A DNA stretch of 64,000 nucleotides from Ptychodera flava. Taxonomy: Eukaryota > Hemichordata > Enteropneusta > Ptychoderidae. Positions 1 to 10,190 of the stretch are shown piece by piece. The DNA is taken from the NCBI RefSeq assembly GCF_041260155.1, contig NC_091945.1, positions 27,090,296-27,154,295 on the forward strand. The letters run 5' to 3'. Position 1 is the first letter of the stretch. Each line of letters starts with the position of its first letter. The notes beneath the pieces were generated by a model. The model searched no databases. It was not told the origin of the DNA and saw only the letters and a program-made list of their open reading frames with translations. Position numbers and translations under genes: made by a program.

Positions 1-1117
1 CTTTCTCCAGGCGCGGCTTCACTACACGCGTAAACTGTGTGCTGTTTTTCTCGATGAAGGCAGTAAGGTTTCGACGTTCTGCTTCGAGCTGTTTTAATTC
101 ATCGCGTACTTTTTTTACTGCCTTTTCTTTCTGCAAAGATTAAAAAATATGAACACTTATTTGCAAAGGAAACTGTACATAAACGAACGATACTATTTTC
201 TTTTGTTTTTAGGTGAATTAGACTCCGCGAAACCGATAACGATAACCGTATCCAACTTCGCAATAAAACATTCAAACTTTTACAACAGAAATGTACATGG
301 AAAATAAACGATCACCATACCTCACGGATCAGGTCTGCATGTTCCCTATGTTTGTCCATTCTACCACAGTACATATATCCGGGGCAACGCTCATAACAAC
401 ATTCAGCTTTCTTACGATTACCCGACTCTTTATGCCCTTTGTGGTGACATCGTGCGCAGGTTGCCTCAATAACGTTCTGTCCGGGTAGAGGTAGAACCGG
501 TAGAGGTGGTGGTGGTGACTTTAAATCGGTCAGTTCTCGCTCAAGGGTTATTTTAATTTGAGACTGCACATCCAGTTTTTCTTCCAGATTAACTTCTCGA
601 TCTCGTAATGTGGGTCCCTGGCTTGTTGGTACGGACACACGTTTCAGTACAGTAGCATCAGCAGAAGTCAACTTTTCCTCTCCGCGTGGGTACTCCCCGG
701 GGGGTACTCTGACTCAAGTCGGCGACGTTTTGCGTTGATACCAGCTTCGTCATCCGCCAAAACTTTAGTTGTTGCCACAGATTTCAAAATGGACGGGGAA
801 TTTCCATCGACAACAAATAGCTGTACCTTGAGAGTGCCTCCTGCAGAACGTAAATTATCGATTACCAACTGCCTGAAACGTGAGGAGGGACTGGATGGCA
901 AATCGAGGCGTTGGTTTTCCTCATCGAGAACTTGCAGCCGAATAGCGCTCATTCTACCGATGTAGCTGATGTCATTACCAAGTTGTTTTACGAAATCACA
1001 GTATTCCATAGAATGAAACCTCGACTCTGATATGAATATGGGTGTCACTCGTGGAATGTCATAATACATAAAATGTATTTTAAAGAGTATTTCTCGCGGG
1101 GAATCTAGCTCTGCCAT
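1..1117 (-). CDS. Cys/His-cluster plus coiled-coil protein, 3' part beyond window, one frameshift
   Basis: Reads leftward. I place the start at the ATG at 1117 (GCTATGG, good Kozak context; MAELDSPRE...). Exon A is 321-1117, ending GAG|GTATGG. A 190-bp intron follows, and exon B begins at 130 after TTTGCAG and runs off the window. The splice is phase 0 and keeps the frame. The N-terminal part (~140 aa) is unrecognised. Then come a Pro-rich stretch (LKSPPPPLPVLPLPG), a probable zinc cluster (pattern C-x2-C-x4-H-x10-C-x4-C-x5-C-x5-H-x2-H) and a charged coiled coil in exon B ending VVKPRLEK. I recall similar Cys/His plus coil proteins as uncharacterised invertebrate families, but I cannot name one. 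Oddity: the reading frame breaks near 696-704 in a CCCCCCGGGG run, and exon A is one base short of a multiple of three. This is either an assembly error or a real lesion. Function unknown. Confidence 0.6.
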
Positions 1118-1545
1118 AGCGGCGCGGTGACGGTCTGTGACATTAGCAGTAACACGTGTTTTGTCAATTTTGTACAACTTTTTGATGATAAAAATCTTTA
1201 CTAAGAGGCCTTTAGGTTACCAAAATAAACACCATCGACGCGATTGTCGATGGCACCTAAACCTTGTAAGAGTGAATAGTATGTTTTATTTAGGAGGGCG
1301 ATCTCAAATATATTCGTGAATGCATCTTCCAAAAGTGAAGTATATACGAAAGTGAAAGCAACAAATTTGTTCGAACTGGGTATTGTCAGTACTCCCTAAC
1401 TAGCTTATATACAGTGCAGCTTAGGCAGTACAAATTAGTCACATGGTTGCGTAATCAAGTACCCGATAAATATACAAAGTCAACCTAGTCCGCTTACACT
1501 GTCAACTTTGATACTGGCAATTAGACACTTCACCCGGTACCCATC
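1118..1545. promoter_or_regulatory. Divergent intergenic region with a compound inverted repeat
   Basis: Separates the head-to-head starts at 1117 (minus) and 1546 (plus), so it probably holds both promoters. Seen: an 8-bp perfect inverted repeat, CCATCGAC/GTCGATGG, at 1232-1239/1246-1253. It is nested in a second pair, TTTAGGT (1211-1217)/ACCTAAA (1255-1261). A TATA-like GATAAATATA lies around 1467, about 80 bp before the plus-strand ATG. Promoter function is inferred. Confidence 0.4.
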
Positions 1546-1956
1546 ATGGCATTATTCATCATTGAAAACGCTGTTATAAAAGGTCATCACTATTATCGAA
1601 CTGATGTTCAAATTGGAAGAGTTTATCAATGTTGGCATGATACATTCAATGTACACAGCGATAATGCCATTGGTGTTTATGACGATAATACACTTGTTGG
1701 ACACGTACCTCGTCAACTGGCTGGAGCTTTTCTAGCAAATATTGCGTTATTTCCAGAAGTCACAATCTACGCTGAGGTAACTGGTATTCCTCGACCAAGT
1801 ACTTACCCATGGCCAATGATGTGGAATATCGGAGGTGGTGTCATAATCGACTGCCGATACATCATCCATTCAAACATTGAGCGCAGATATCAAGTACACG
1901 ATAACCTGCAGCAAGGCATGTGCCTGCTTCCTCAGTGTAACCTGAGGTACACATAA
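1546..1956 (+). CDS. Stand-alone HIRAN-like domain protein, 136 aa
   Basis: Single-exon ORF; ATG in ATCATGG context, stop TAA. Residues ~8-82 fit the HIRAN pattern: an aromatic-rich first strand (VIKGHHYYR), N35 followed by D39-N40-A41 and NAIGVYDDNTLVGHVPR (40-56), the expected 'D-x-NAI-x-V ... vGhvPr' core, then a TIYAEVTG strand (73-80). HIRAN in HLTF/Rad5 binds 3' DNA ends; stand-alone versions occur in bacteria, phages and some eukaryotes. No helicase or RING part is present here, so any DNA-end-binding role is inference from the family. The C-terminal ~50 residues (Trp/Pro and Cys containing) are unassigned. The mRNA 3' end looks histone-type (next entry), suggesting S-phase expression. 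It lies between a zinc-cluster gene and a transposase, so it could be a transposon passenger gene. Confidence 0.72.
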   Translation: MALFIIENAVIKGHHYYRTDVQIGRVYQCWHDTFNVHSDNAIGVYDDNTLVGHVPRQLAGAFLANIALFPEVTIYAEVTGIPRPSTYPWPMMWNIGGGVIIDCRYIIHSNIERRYQVHDNLQQGMCLLPQCNLRYT

Positions 1957-1976
1957 CAACTCAAACCAAAACAAAC

Positions 1977-2013
1977 GGCCCTTTTCAGGGCCAACAAATT
2001 ATCCAAAAAGAGA
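1977..2013 (+). terminator. Histone-type mRNA 3' end (stem-loop plus purine-rich downstream element)
   Basis: Begins 21 nt after the HIRAN-gene stop. Six-base stem GGCCCT (1977-1982), four-base loop TTTC, stem AGGGCC (1987-1992). It has an A/C-rich 5' flank (CAAAAC...AAAC) and AACA just after the stem, giving a CA cleavage site near 1996. A purine-rich AAAAAGAGA (2005-2013) sits where the U7-binding histone downstream element belongs. Stem length, loop, flanks and spacing all match the replication-dependent histone consensus (GGYYYT-TTTM-ARRRCC). No histone ORF is adjacent; the only upstream ORF is the HIRAN gene. Confidence 0.8.
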
Positions 2014-2080
2014 TTATCGTAATACGAAATACGCCCTTTAAATAGTTTTTATTTACCGTGTGTAAGATTGTACATCGTAC

Positions 2081-2082
<2 letters not shown>

Positions 2083-2136
<54 letters not shown>
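2083..2136. repeat. (GA)n microsatellite
   Basis: About 27 uninterrupted GA units between the HIRAN gene and the transposase. ORFs crossing it are artefacts. Confidence 0.97.
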
Positions 2137-2138
<2 letters not shown>

Positions 2139-2365
2139 TTCTGCAAAATACGCTCATCGTGATCGTAACAAATGAGATATATAATTAGCAGGAAAAAGTC
2201 AATACGGGTCAATGTACAATGTTTATCCAAAGTTTTCATTTAGATAGGGCAAAAAATAAAACTACAATCGTAATAATCCTCTGTATGATTGGTATAAAAT
2301 ATGAATAGAAAAAAAAAAACATGCTTTATAAACAACGTAGCCGTAAAACTTAGGCCTAAAGTTAT

Positions 2366-3361
2366 CTATACATATCCAGCCTCGATGGCTAAATTTTGGC
2401 AAATACGCGGGGTAAGTCTTGTTATAGAGTTTGCGATTGCAAGTTCGGTATAGTTGTATGTCAGCTGCTCATTCTCCCGCAGAGTTGACTTCATATGTCG
2501 AAAACAATATTCGCAGACATTGTATTGTGGGTTGTATGGCGGTTGATAAATTAAACGCACACCACGTAATAGTTCAATTAGATGTGGTTCAACGTGCCGC
2601 GCGTGATGAAACGGACAATTGTCCATGATCACACAATCACCTGGTGATAGACATGGCAGTCCTGTTTCGTGTGTCTGCACGACTGCCTCTTCAAAAAAGT
2701 TCATCATTTCGTAGCCATTCGACGGTCCCTCGATGATATCAGCATGGTCTACCCCGAACACGCTCACTAACAAATTGATAGTGTATGTCGCGTTGCTAGC
2801 ATACCGCTGTATTTCGACGGCCGGTGTGCCGACAATAGAATGGCCGTACCGACGATTTCCTTCAGTACGCACGACTGACGCTTCGTCGAACCAGTGTAAT
2901 TGCTCCGGTCGAAAATTAGACATTTCTTCGACGAAATCCAATTGCTTTTGCTGGTTTTCTTCGGTACATGCCTCGTACGGTAACCTGGATATTTTCTTCC
3001 GCGACATGAACAGTTTTTCCCGGATTGCTCGGTCCACAGTTTGACGACTTGGCAGACTTTGAACGTTGCAGACACCATCTTCTAGTAGTTTTTGCTGTAT
3101 TTCACGAGCATACATACTGGGCTTTACAGTTTTGTAGTAACTGATGTACTCCAACACGTTTGGTGTCAATTTTGTGTTTACCGGTGTCTGGTTGACCTTG
3201 GCGGGCAAGACATCTCCAGTCTCGTTAAATCTCCTGACAATTTTGTATGTTGTCGCCTTTGTAACGCCACATTGTTGACCAATTTGGCCAAAAGAAATGC
3301 CACTCAAATAAAGTTTAACAACTCTTTCTCGCACCTCAACGGATACTCTTCGGTATTCCAT
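2366..3361 (-). CDS. Tc1/mariner (IS630)-superfamily transposase, DD36E type, intact
   Basis: A 331-aa uninterrupted ORF with ATG and stop. Residues ~5-48 form a Pax/Tc1-like helix-turn-helix (LYLSGISFGQIGQQCGVTKA). A second DNA-binding segment spans ~65-125. The DDE core shows D159 in HWFDEAS, D247 in VIMDNCPFHHA, and E284 in PPYNPQYNVCEYCF. There are 36 residues between the second D and the E, matching the DD36E class (called Incomer in the literature; my assignment rests on spacing only). An intact catalytic triad and full length imply a recent or still active copy, or a domesticated gene. I could not find convincing terminal inverted repeats in the flanks; a search for multiple copies would define the ends. 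Confidence 0.9.
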   Translation of the reverse strand: MEYRRVSVEVRERVVKLYLSGISFGQIGQQCGVTKATTYKIVRRFNETGDVLPAKVNQTPVNTKLTPNVLEYISYYKTVKPSMYAREIQQKLLEDGVCNVQSLPSRQTVDRAIREKLFMSRKKISRLPYEACTEENQQKQLDFVEEMSNFRPEQLHWFDEASVVRTEGNRRYGHSIVGTPAVEIQRYASNATYTINLLVSVFGVDHADIIEGPSNGYEMMNFFEEAVVQTHETGLPCLSPGDCVIMDNCPFHHARHVEPHLIELLRGVRLIYQPPYNPQYNVCEYCFRHMKSTLRENEQLTYNYTELAIANSITRLTPRICQNLAIEAGYV

Positions 3362-4429
3362 TTGGAAAATGTCCGTGACTAGACTAGACTGGAGTGTTTA
3401 GGTGAATTCTTGTGCGAACTCGAGAGAAAATGACGAGCCTGAGTATTTGATTTCACGTAGACACGTGTCTGCCAAGGTTTTTTTTTTTTTGGGGGGGGGG
3501 GGGTTGGGCGCGGTATCATCATTTCTATTAAAAACAACTTGCGTGCATGCCTGGCTAGCCTTTCAAAAAGTTTATTTTCTAGCTACGTATGTTGCAAAAT
3601 TGGTTTTGATCATTTTGAGTGAAACAGCTTCAGAACCCTTGACTTGAATGCTAGGCGCTCTCTGATCTTTGACCCAATCGGATCAGCATATTTATAGATC
3701 TTTTCGTCAGACACATTAGCAGCGCGTACATGTTTTGTGATTTTGCAACAAAGTGTTTAGATTGATACTTTTAATAGTTTGACGTTCAGAGGTCGTGAAC
3801 TTGTTGCAAAGTGTGTCCACTGTTACAGTATAGTAGTCATGTTGAAAAAAAATCAATTTGTTTGAACTCGTGACGACTGCTCAGTACTCAACATCGCGTC
3901 CGCGTCGGCCGGTCTACCCCGGCGATGACGTTCATTTCAGCAAGAACTACAGTTGTCTTTTTGTCGCTGTGTAATTAGTATCGTGGTATAAGATTACGGC
4001 AATAAACCAGTGGAAAGAGATAAGGCACTCATGTCGGCAGAGAAGCAGGCAAGCGACTGTTATGTTAAGGAATCATTTAGGTCTGGTATTTGTTATTCTT
4101 GTCTTTGAGAACTTGCCGCTCGCAAGCAATATTGTGAGGTACTAGTGTAGATTTAGAAATAAAGTGTCTGATGTAAATTAGTAATTGAGTAAGGTATCAT
4201 TTAATCTCATCGTCTACTTTCGTTTAACATAGTATAATTAAACGAGTGAACTAAAATAATATACACATATTGGCGACTGTCCATGAGGGAAACATCATGC
4301 GTTTGTTTCATTAGGCTCTAAGCCGATGGGAACTGACTGTTTTGGGAGACTGTCAGGCCCGAGAGAACACAAACGTATGCTGTTATCCGAATTTAGCTAG
4401 TCAATGTACGTTTGTTCTGTAACACACCC
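3362..4429. other. Intergenic, no gene recognised
   Basis: Contains a T-run followed by a long G-run (about 3479-3503). The rest is unique-looking AT-rich sequence with no credible ORF or splice pattern. Confidence 0.6.
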
Positions 4430-4593
4430 AATCCAATTACCTTGCAGAAAAATTGAAAAATTCCTCAGTCCTCGGTCGCAGAGGACTCGCTTGCTTCCAG
4501 AGTGTGCGCACGCGCAGACGACACTTTCAAAAATTTCCCCAGTCAAGAGTGCTTGGAACTGTTAACCGGTTCAGTTTCGGAAACTGTTCACCT

Positions 4594-4829
4594 GTAAGTT
4601 GCTCTTTGCATGTATCAGCGTCAAAACTATGCATACCACGTACCCACAACGGTCAATTAACGAATCTCAACGAAGATTCAGACGAGATGTGTTACAACGC
4701 CCTTTGATTGCTGCTATTTCCAATGTTAGGCTACAGAATGCGAACAACTCACTCGAGCAAAAATTATTCCTCTTTGATGCACATGTACACAAGAGACGAA
4801 TCTCAATCATCTCTTTTTCTGCACTTCAG
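4594..4829 (+). other. Predicted 5' UTR intron of the GPCR gene
   Basis: A strong donor (CACCT|GTAAGT, GT at 4594) pairs with a strong acceptor at 4828-4829 preceded by a long pyrimidine tract (ATCTCTTTTTCTGCACTTCAG), leaving 80 nt of leader before the GPCR start codon. Inferred from signals only; upstream exon start unknown. Confidence 0.45.
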
Positions 4830-4909
4830 GTTATTGAAAATCTTCGCTATTTCGAGCTGAGCCACCCTGACAAGACCACGAACAGTAACACCAATCTGCA
4901 AGATACACC

Positions 4910-6076
4910 ATGAATAACCAGTCGAATTCTTCAATTGTGTCTCCAACGGATACCACTCCAGGCACCGAAAACTACATAGATGCACCCGACATCGTTCTCA
5001 AAGTCTGTTACAGTTTTTTCGGAACGCTTGGAATTGTTGGAAATTTGTTGGTCTGCGTAGTGTTTATCAAACTGAAGAGGCTACGTAAAACACTGACCAA
5101 TGTTTTTATTTTAAATCAGTCACTTATCGATCTCACTATCGCCACCATCTTTATCGTACTCATGTTTGTCCCGAAAGTTTACGTCATGCGGGATAACATA
5201 GGCGGGGATATCGTTTGTGCGATCTGGGTTTCCGAGTATATTCTTTGGGGTCTGTTTATTTCATCGACATATAACCTTACTGCACTGTCGATTGAGAGAT
5301 ATCTAGCGATCTGCCACCCTGTGTATCACCGCAACAAAGTCACAATCGGCAAAGTGAAGATAGTTGTAGTTGCCGTGTGGGTTCTCGGTTACATACGCGA
5401 ATGCTACTGGCCCACGCTATACCACAACATAAACGGCGTGTGCCATGTCAAGGATTGGCCAACTAAGACTGTCAGGGCTGTGGTCGGTTGGGTCGTCTTC
5501 CTGACCGAATACGTGCTGCCGCTCGGCATCATGACGTTTTCATACGGCAAGATCATAGTCGCACTCCGTAAGCGCTCCAAGAAGAAAGGGCAAGGCGGCC
5601 CCCAACCTGCCAGTGTCTGCCCTGCCCCTGCCAGCAGTCGAAATGACGACGCCCAGGGTGACCCGAGACATGCGGCGCCCTCAGTCGGCCAAGCCCAGCC
5701 AGGAGCGAGAACCAATGATGCCGGCAAGAAGGAAGACGACACTATTAGCAGAGCCCGGAAGAATGTTACTAAAACCATGCTTATAGTCTCAGTTACCTTC
5801 GCAGTATGCTGGTCGCCTACGTCAATAATTTTTTTCGCCGACAACCAGGAGATAGTAGATATACATTACGATGGCCCGCTGTACTATTTCACCGTCATTA
5901 TGGTGTTTTGTAACATGTGTGTAAACCCCTTCATATATGCCTTAAAGTACAAAGATTTTCGCGCGGGCGTTCGTGAAATTTTCCGATGCGGTCGCAGCCG
6001 AGTTGGAGCAGCCGATCAATTTGAAAGCGTCCAAACTCAGTCTACTGCTCTGAGAGAAAACCCGAGTAGAACATAA
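4910..6076 (+). CDS. Class A (rhodopsin-like) G-protein-coupled receptor, 388 aa
   Basis: Coding sequence is in one exon. Seven hydrophobic segments with hallmark residues: GNLLV in TM1 (N45), D74 in TM2, C103 at the top of TM3, ERY (129-131) at the end of TM3, W157 in TM4, P204 in TM5, CWSP (300-303) in TM6, and NPFIY (339-343) in TM7, followed by a helix-8 FR motif and Cys360 as a possible palmitoylation site. The N-terminus carries NQS and NSS glycosylation sequons. ICL3 (about 222-285) is unusually long and rich in Pro, Gly and Ala. ERY in place of DRY and the absence of amine-binding signatures favour a peptide-type orphan receptor, as in the large single-exon expansions of invertebrate deuterostomes; the ligand cannot be assigned. 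A plasma-membrane receptor acting through G proteins is established for the family. Confidence 0.93.
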   Translation: MNNQSNSSIVSPTDTTPGTENYIDAPDIVLKVCYSFFGTLGIVGNLLVCVVFIKLKRLRKTLTNVFILNQSLIDLTIATIFIVLMFVPKVYVMRDNIGGDIVCAIWVSEYILWGLFISSTYNLTALSIERYLAICHPVYHRNKVTIGKVKIVVVAVWVLGYIRECYWPTLYHNINGVCHVKDWPTKTVRAVVGWVVFLTEYVLPLGIMTFSYGKIIVALRKRSKKKGQGGPQPASVCPAPASSRNDDAQGDPRHAAPSVGQAQPGARTNDAGKKEDDTISRARKNVTKTMLIVSVTFAVCWSPTSIIFFADNQEIVDIHYDGPLYYFTVIMVFCNMCVNPFIYALKYKDFRAGVREIFRCGRSRVGAADQFESVQTQSTALRENPSRT

Positions 6077-6600
6077 GATAACCATACATTGGAGAAACGA
6101 AAATATTTATCGAACGTCATTATTTCTCCCCCACCCCTCCCCGAACGATACCCTCAACTGCGACCGCCACTTTTGAGCTCCCGGGTCTAGTCACAGGCGA
6201 CATCACTGATTAAAATCTTTTGCGTTCCTGATTTTTCATAGTACCATGGCTGGTAAGTATTTCTCGCAAAGTATGACTAAACCTTTTAAATTGGTCGGCT
6301 GCTATCACCGTCGCAAAGAAAATGATCAAATCCATCAAACATATCATTCCGTCAAATGCAAAACTGGTTCTTGAAAAATAATGGCCTTGTGACTAACTTG
6401 CCAGTCTAGAAAAAAATTCCATTCAGTCACAAAAAGCACATATCCAAATACAAAGTTTCGGCAATCGCTGATATATTTCTATCTGAAGTGGCCAGTATTG
6501 AGGCTTTACCCAATTTCTCGTAATACGCGCATTTTCATTTCACACAGTCATAGTGCAATTATTTTTTGAAGTGAATTTCTCTTTTCAATGAAATTTGGTC
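6077..6600. other. GPCR 3' flank
   Basis: No canonical AATAAA close to the stop. At 6243-6253 an isolated CCATGGCTG|GTAAGT donor follows a TTTTTCATAG acceptor, which could be a tiny exon, but nothing supports it further. Confidence 0.35.
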
Positions 6601-6657
6601 GATCGAGCATACATACGTATATGCATGCATGCATGCACACATACATATACATATAGC

Positions 6658-6760
6658 CTACATACATACATACATACATACATACATACATACATACATA
6701 CATACATACATACATACATACATACATACATACATACATACATACATACATACGCACGCA

Positions 6761-6812
<52 letters not shown>

Positions 6813-6931
6813 TACATACATACATACATACATACATACATACATACATACATACATACATACATACATACATACATACATACATACATACATACATACA
6901 TACATACATACATACATACATACATACATAC
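6658..6931. repeat. Compound microsatellite (CATA)n-(CGCA)n-(CA)n-(CATA)n
   Basis: About 270 bp of tetranucleotide repeat with a CGCA and CA core. It is open in several frames on both strands, giving Tyr/Val/Cys/Met or Ile/His/Thr polymers that are not genes. Confidence 0.98.
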
Positions 6932-7454
6932 GTTTTATGTATACTGTTTTCAGCATATTGAACTTAAACGTTATGTTGTGTGTTATAGTGATCGTGACAA
7001 ATATAGTGATAGTCAATATTTTTGCCCTCGAGACATGCGTAGGCCTGGTGTGAGATTCAGTGATTGGTGTGAAATAATGGGCAGTGAACAGTGGAACTCT
7101 GGTTGTGAGGCTCTTACATATACAGCAGAGTAAGTTGACAGATGAAAGGGCGTATCCTGTTCGTGGAATGAACTGAAAAGTGTACTGTTTGCAAATTATG
7201 ATGTATGATTTACAGGACGCATCTTGAGACTAAAATGCATGTAACTTTTAATAATCATTTTAGAAAACTTTATGCACAAGTTCTTTTTTTCTCGTGTTGC
7301 AATCTCATAAAATACTATTAATAGGCAGGAAACAACGACGTGGCAGTATCTATATGAACGAATTCTTTTTGGCCTCAAAGTATTATTAGCGCTCTGTTTA
7401 AAATATTTTGACGACAGTTTATAATAGTCTAAAATATTTATTTATTTCAATAAC
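6932..7454. other. Unannotated intergenic sequence
   Basis: No coding, RNA or repeat signal recognised. Confidence 0.5.
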
Positions 7455-7720
7455 CAAGCATAAAACTTAGGGACCAGCCTACAAATTTTGTAGAGAAATA
7501 AATTGCTCTATATTGACCGATATTTGAAATTCAAAATGGCCGCCATCCCTGTGTTATCTCTATGGCGGAAAACAATATTTCCGATTTTCACAAAACTTTC
7601 TTTTCCCCATAAGCTTAAAAATGAGTCCCCTCAAGTGGCCGGCAGGCCAAAACACTATTGTAAAAGGTTGAGACTCCGAATATCTGTCTAAAGGACGGAT
7701 TCTATCTTAATAATATGAAG
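7455..7720 (+). repeat. Dispersed repeat, family A ('ATTCAAAATGGCCGCCAT')
   Basis: Core ATTCAAAATGGCCGCCATCC followed by CTGTGTTA and, further on, a GGCCAAAA...TTGTAAAAG segment. The same order of blocks recurs at about 34190-34440 (plus) and 37690-37925 (minus), with partial pieces near 43368 and 46413. A non-coding interspersed element (SINE- or MITE-like); ends not defined. Confidence 0.75.
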
Positions 7721-9275
7721 ACAACGATTACAATAATATAAAGGCAACGAAGATATCCAGCCATAAAATAGACGCTGTATTACTTGTTGTCTCAAATCTG
7801 ACATTTGCTCACAGACTGAAATAATCTTTCGTAAATCGTATCATGTTTTCTTCACTGCTGTCGTTTCGTCATTTTTAACGAATTTCAACGTTATCCATAT
7901 TCGTCTTTTTGGCACATTTTCCTCACCTTGCAAGCTTATAAACAGTCTGATTTCAACGCACACCTATACCGTGCCAGGAAATCCCAAGAGGATTTGACGG
8001 TTGACCTCGCTGTTAATTTTATGCACCAGCTGAGAGAATATAGGCGTATTGACGTGTTGTGTAAGTGTAAGTTGCACAATCACTGTACAGTTATATTTTC
8101 AATGATAGCTAATACGTATATGTTGTATACATTGAATATTATTTGCTTAGAAACGAATCTTAAGCTTTAAATTGAGTATTGGCTTTCTTCAGACTGTTCT
8201 AATTGTCAAATAAAACTCTTAAGTATAGCGATTTCTATTCCTTTCATGTTTTGCACCATATCAAGATAAATCATTCTATAATCATTTTATACGGTAATGG
8301 CGTCCTCAGATGACGACGTGAGCTAATCAACTTTCTTCGGAAACGGCTTACTCATCAAAGACATATCATTTGTGAAAAGAAACATTTTTGATTCGTAATT
8401 TTTTAAAGTATGCTGTTTAGGTATAAAATACGAAAAAAGATGGAAAATAGGCAATGATTTAGAACATTTGAACAAAAAGAGCATGTGTATCTTGTGTAAA
8501 GTTGAAATATTTTATTTGACGTCTATAATCACAAAAAGTATAAAATTACTGTTTTTTTGAGTAGTAATAAGTAGAATAAAATCATGATCAGATAGTCAGA
8601 TAGTCTATTTTTCAAAAAAGTCACGCACTAGCCCTAGTTGCGTTATAGAATTTGTATTTCCTGTTGATTCATATTATAATTTTTCGATTTTTGTGTCGAT
8701 TTTATTGAATATGTAGACATGTTAATTTTGTTCAATAAATTGATGTCCCCGAGTCGGTTACAAAAAAAACTGTATTATTGTATTTTTGTTTCCGAGAGTG
8801 ATCCCGTCAAATGATGACTATGTGGCTTGTGACGTCATCAACAAGTTCGCGGTTCGATACGGTCTCCTGCCCTGAGCGTACATAGTCCCATAGTTTGGCC
8901 CATAATATATTACATGCCTTTCTTACACAATTTACTCTCCAAATTTTTGGGTTTATTTGCACATGACGGTCATATTCCTTAGTTCCATTTTAGACAAAAG
9001 TTCACTGAATGCATGATGGTAAAACGATTTTATCATCAAATATAGCGCATTGATATATTGAAACCAGTGTTGTGCAGTTTCAAATTTTTCTGCACAATTT
9101 TCTAAAAAGTGGAAATCCTATGTAAAACATGTAATTTGAACATTTTTAAATTCCTAAGCTATCAAGCTGAAAATAGTTCCGGTTCACTTCAGTTAAAAGA
9201 TGATTTTGAGGCCCGCGACGTCATCCACGAGTTGCCATTGAATCCTATGAAGCGTGCGACGTTCGATATACGATA
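7721..9275. other. AT-rich intergenic sequence
   Basis: No gene recognised. Includes CRE-like GACGTCA sites near 8830 and 9218 in otherwise featureless sequence. Confidence 0.5.
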
Positions 9276-10190
9276 ATATTTATTTTATTTTATTTTATTA
9301 AACCTTGTTCAACGAGGGTAGCCTGGTAAGCTTCAGTAAAGATGCTTATCTTCCCCAGGGCCCTCAGATGAACATACATGCTGATACAAAGCAGAACAAC
9401 ATGAAACATGACAAACAAAGCTAGCACAATACAATGCACAGAAAAAATGGCCAGGAGTGAACCTGCACACAAGAGAAAAAGAATGCACAATCACACTAAA
9501 CGACAAAAACAATTTGACAAGAAAACTAAAACTCACAAACGCAAAAATTATTCTCAATAAGCTTTAAGGTAAGCAGTTTTAAAACTGCTTAATGTTTTAC
9601 TAGATCTTATATTTAAATCGACATTATTCCACTGATTTGCACTATTTACCCTTTTCGATAAAAATCCTTATTTGTTGCAGGAACCACTAACAATTTCTGC
9701 ATCTTAGATCTTGTAACTCTTTATGATCAATTTCGGTAAAAAGACGTCATATATTGCGGTGCAAGATTATTTAAACATTTAAAAACCATACAAACATTCT
9801 TATAAACTATTCTATCTGGTAATGGCATTATATGCATTGTTTTAAGTAAATACTCGGCATTATACCCTGCATCACACATCACTCTGATTGCGCGTTTCTA
9901 AATCTTATGCATCTCTTTCATAAACGTTGATGCTTCCCATAAATGACAACAGTAGTCCAATTGTGGTAAAATATAGCCATTATAAAAATGTTTTCTTATA
10001 TTCATAGGTAAAAACTGTCTTATTCTCTTGAGCAAAGCATTATTACTATTTACTTTTTTAAAAATCTTGTCACAGTGCTGCTTCCATGACAGATTTTCAT
10101 CGACAAGTTTACCAAGAATCTTTTCACATTGAAGTGCTTGCCATTCCGTTTCACCAAGATTACAGTCTAAAGTTTATTTATTCAAATGTT
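9276..10190 (-). mobile_element. LINE fragment A: degenerate RT C-terminal region plus 3' tail
   Basis: Translated on the minus strand with a few stops, 9560-10150 gives the typical end of a non-LTR reverse transcriptase ORF: DENLSWKQHCDKIFKKV, then LPQLDYCCHLWEAS (the 'L-x-Y-C-x-x-W' motif), KRAIRVMCDAGY and VFKCLNNLAPQYM. The 3' end is a (TAAAA)n tail at 9276-9300. 5'-truncated near 10190, as usual for LINE copies. Clade not assigned (Jockey/CR1-like by eye). Confidence 0.85.

Noticed and set aside
5404..5844. 146-aa ORF opposite the GPCR
   Set aside because: Antisense shadow of the receptor coding sequence.
6548..7053. Long ORFs on both strands (Tyr-Val-Cys-Met or Ile-His-Thr polymers)
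   Set aside because: Pure translation of the CATA/CACA microsatellite.
8838..8880. tRNA B-box-like GGTTCGATAC
   Set aside because: No A box at the right distance and no cloverleaf-forming arms.
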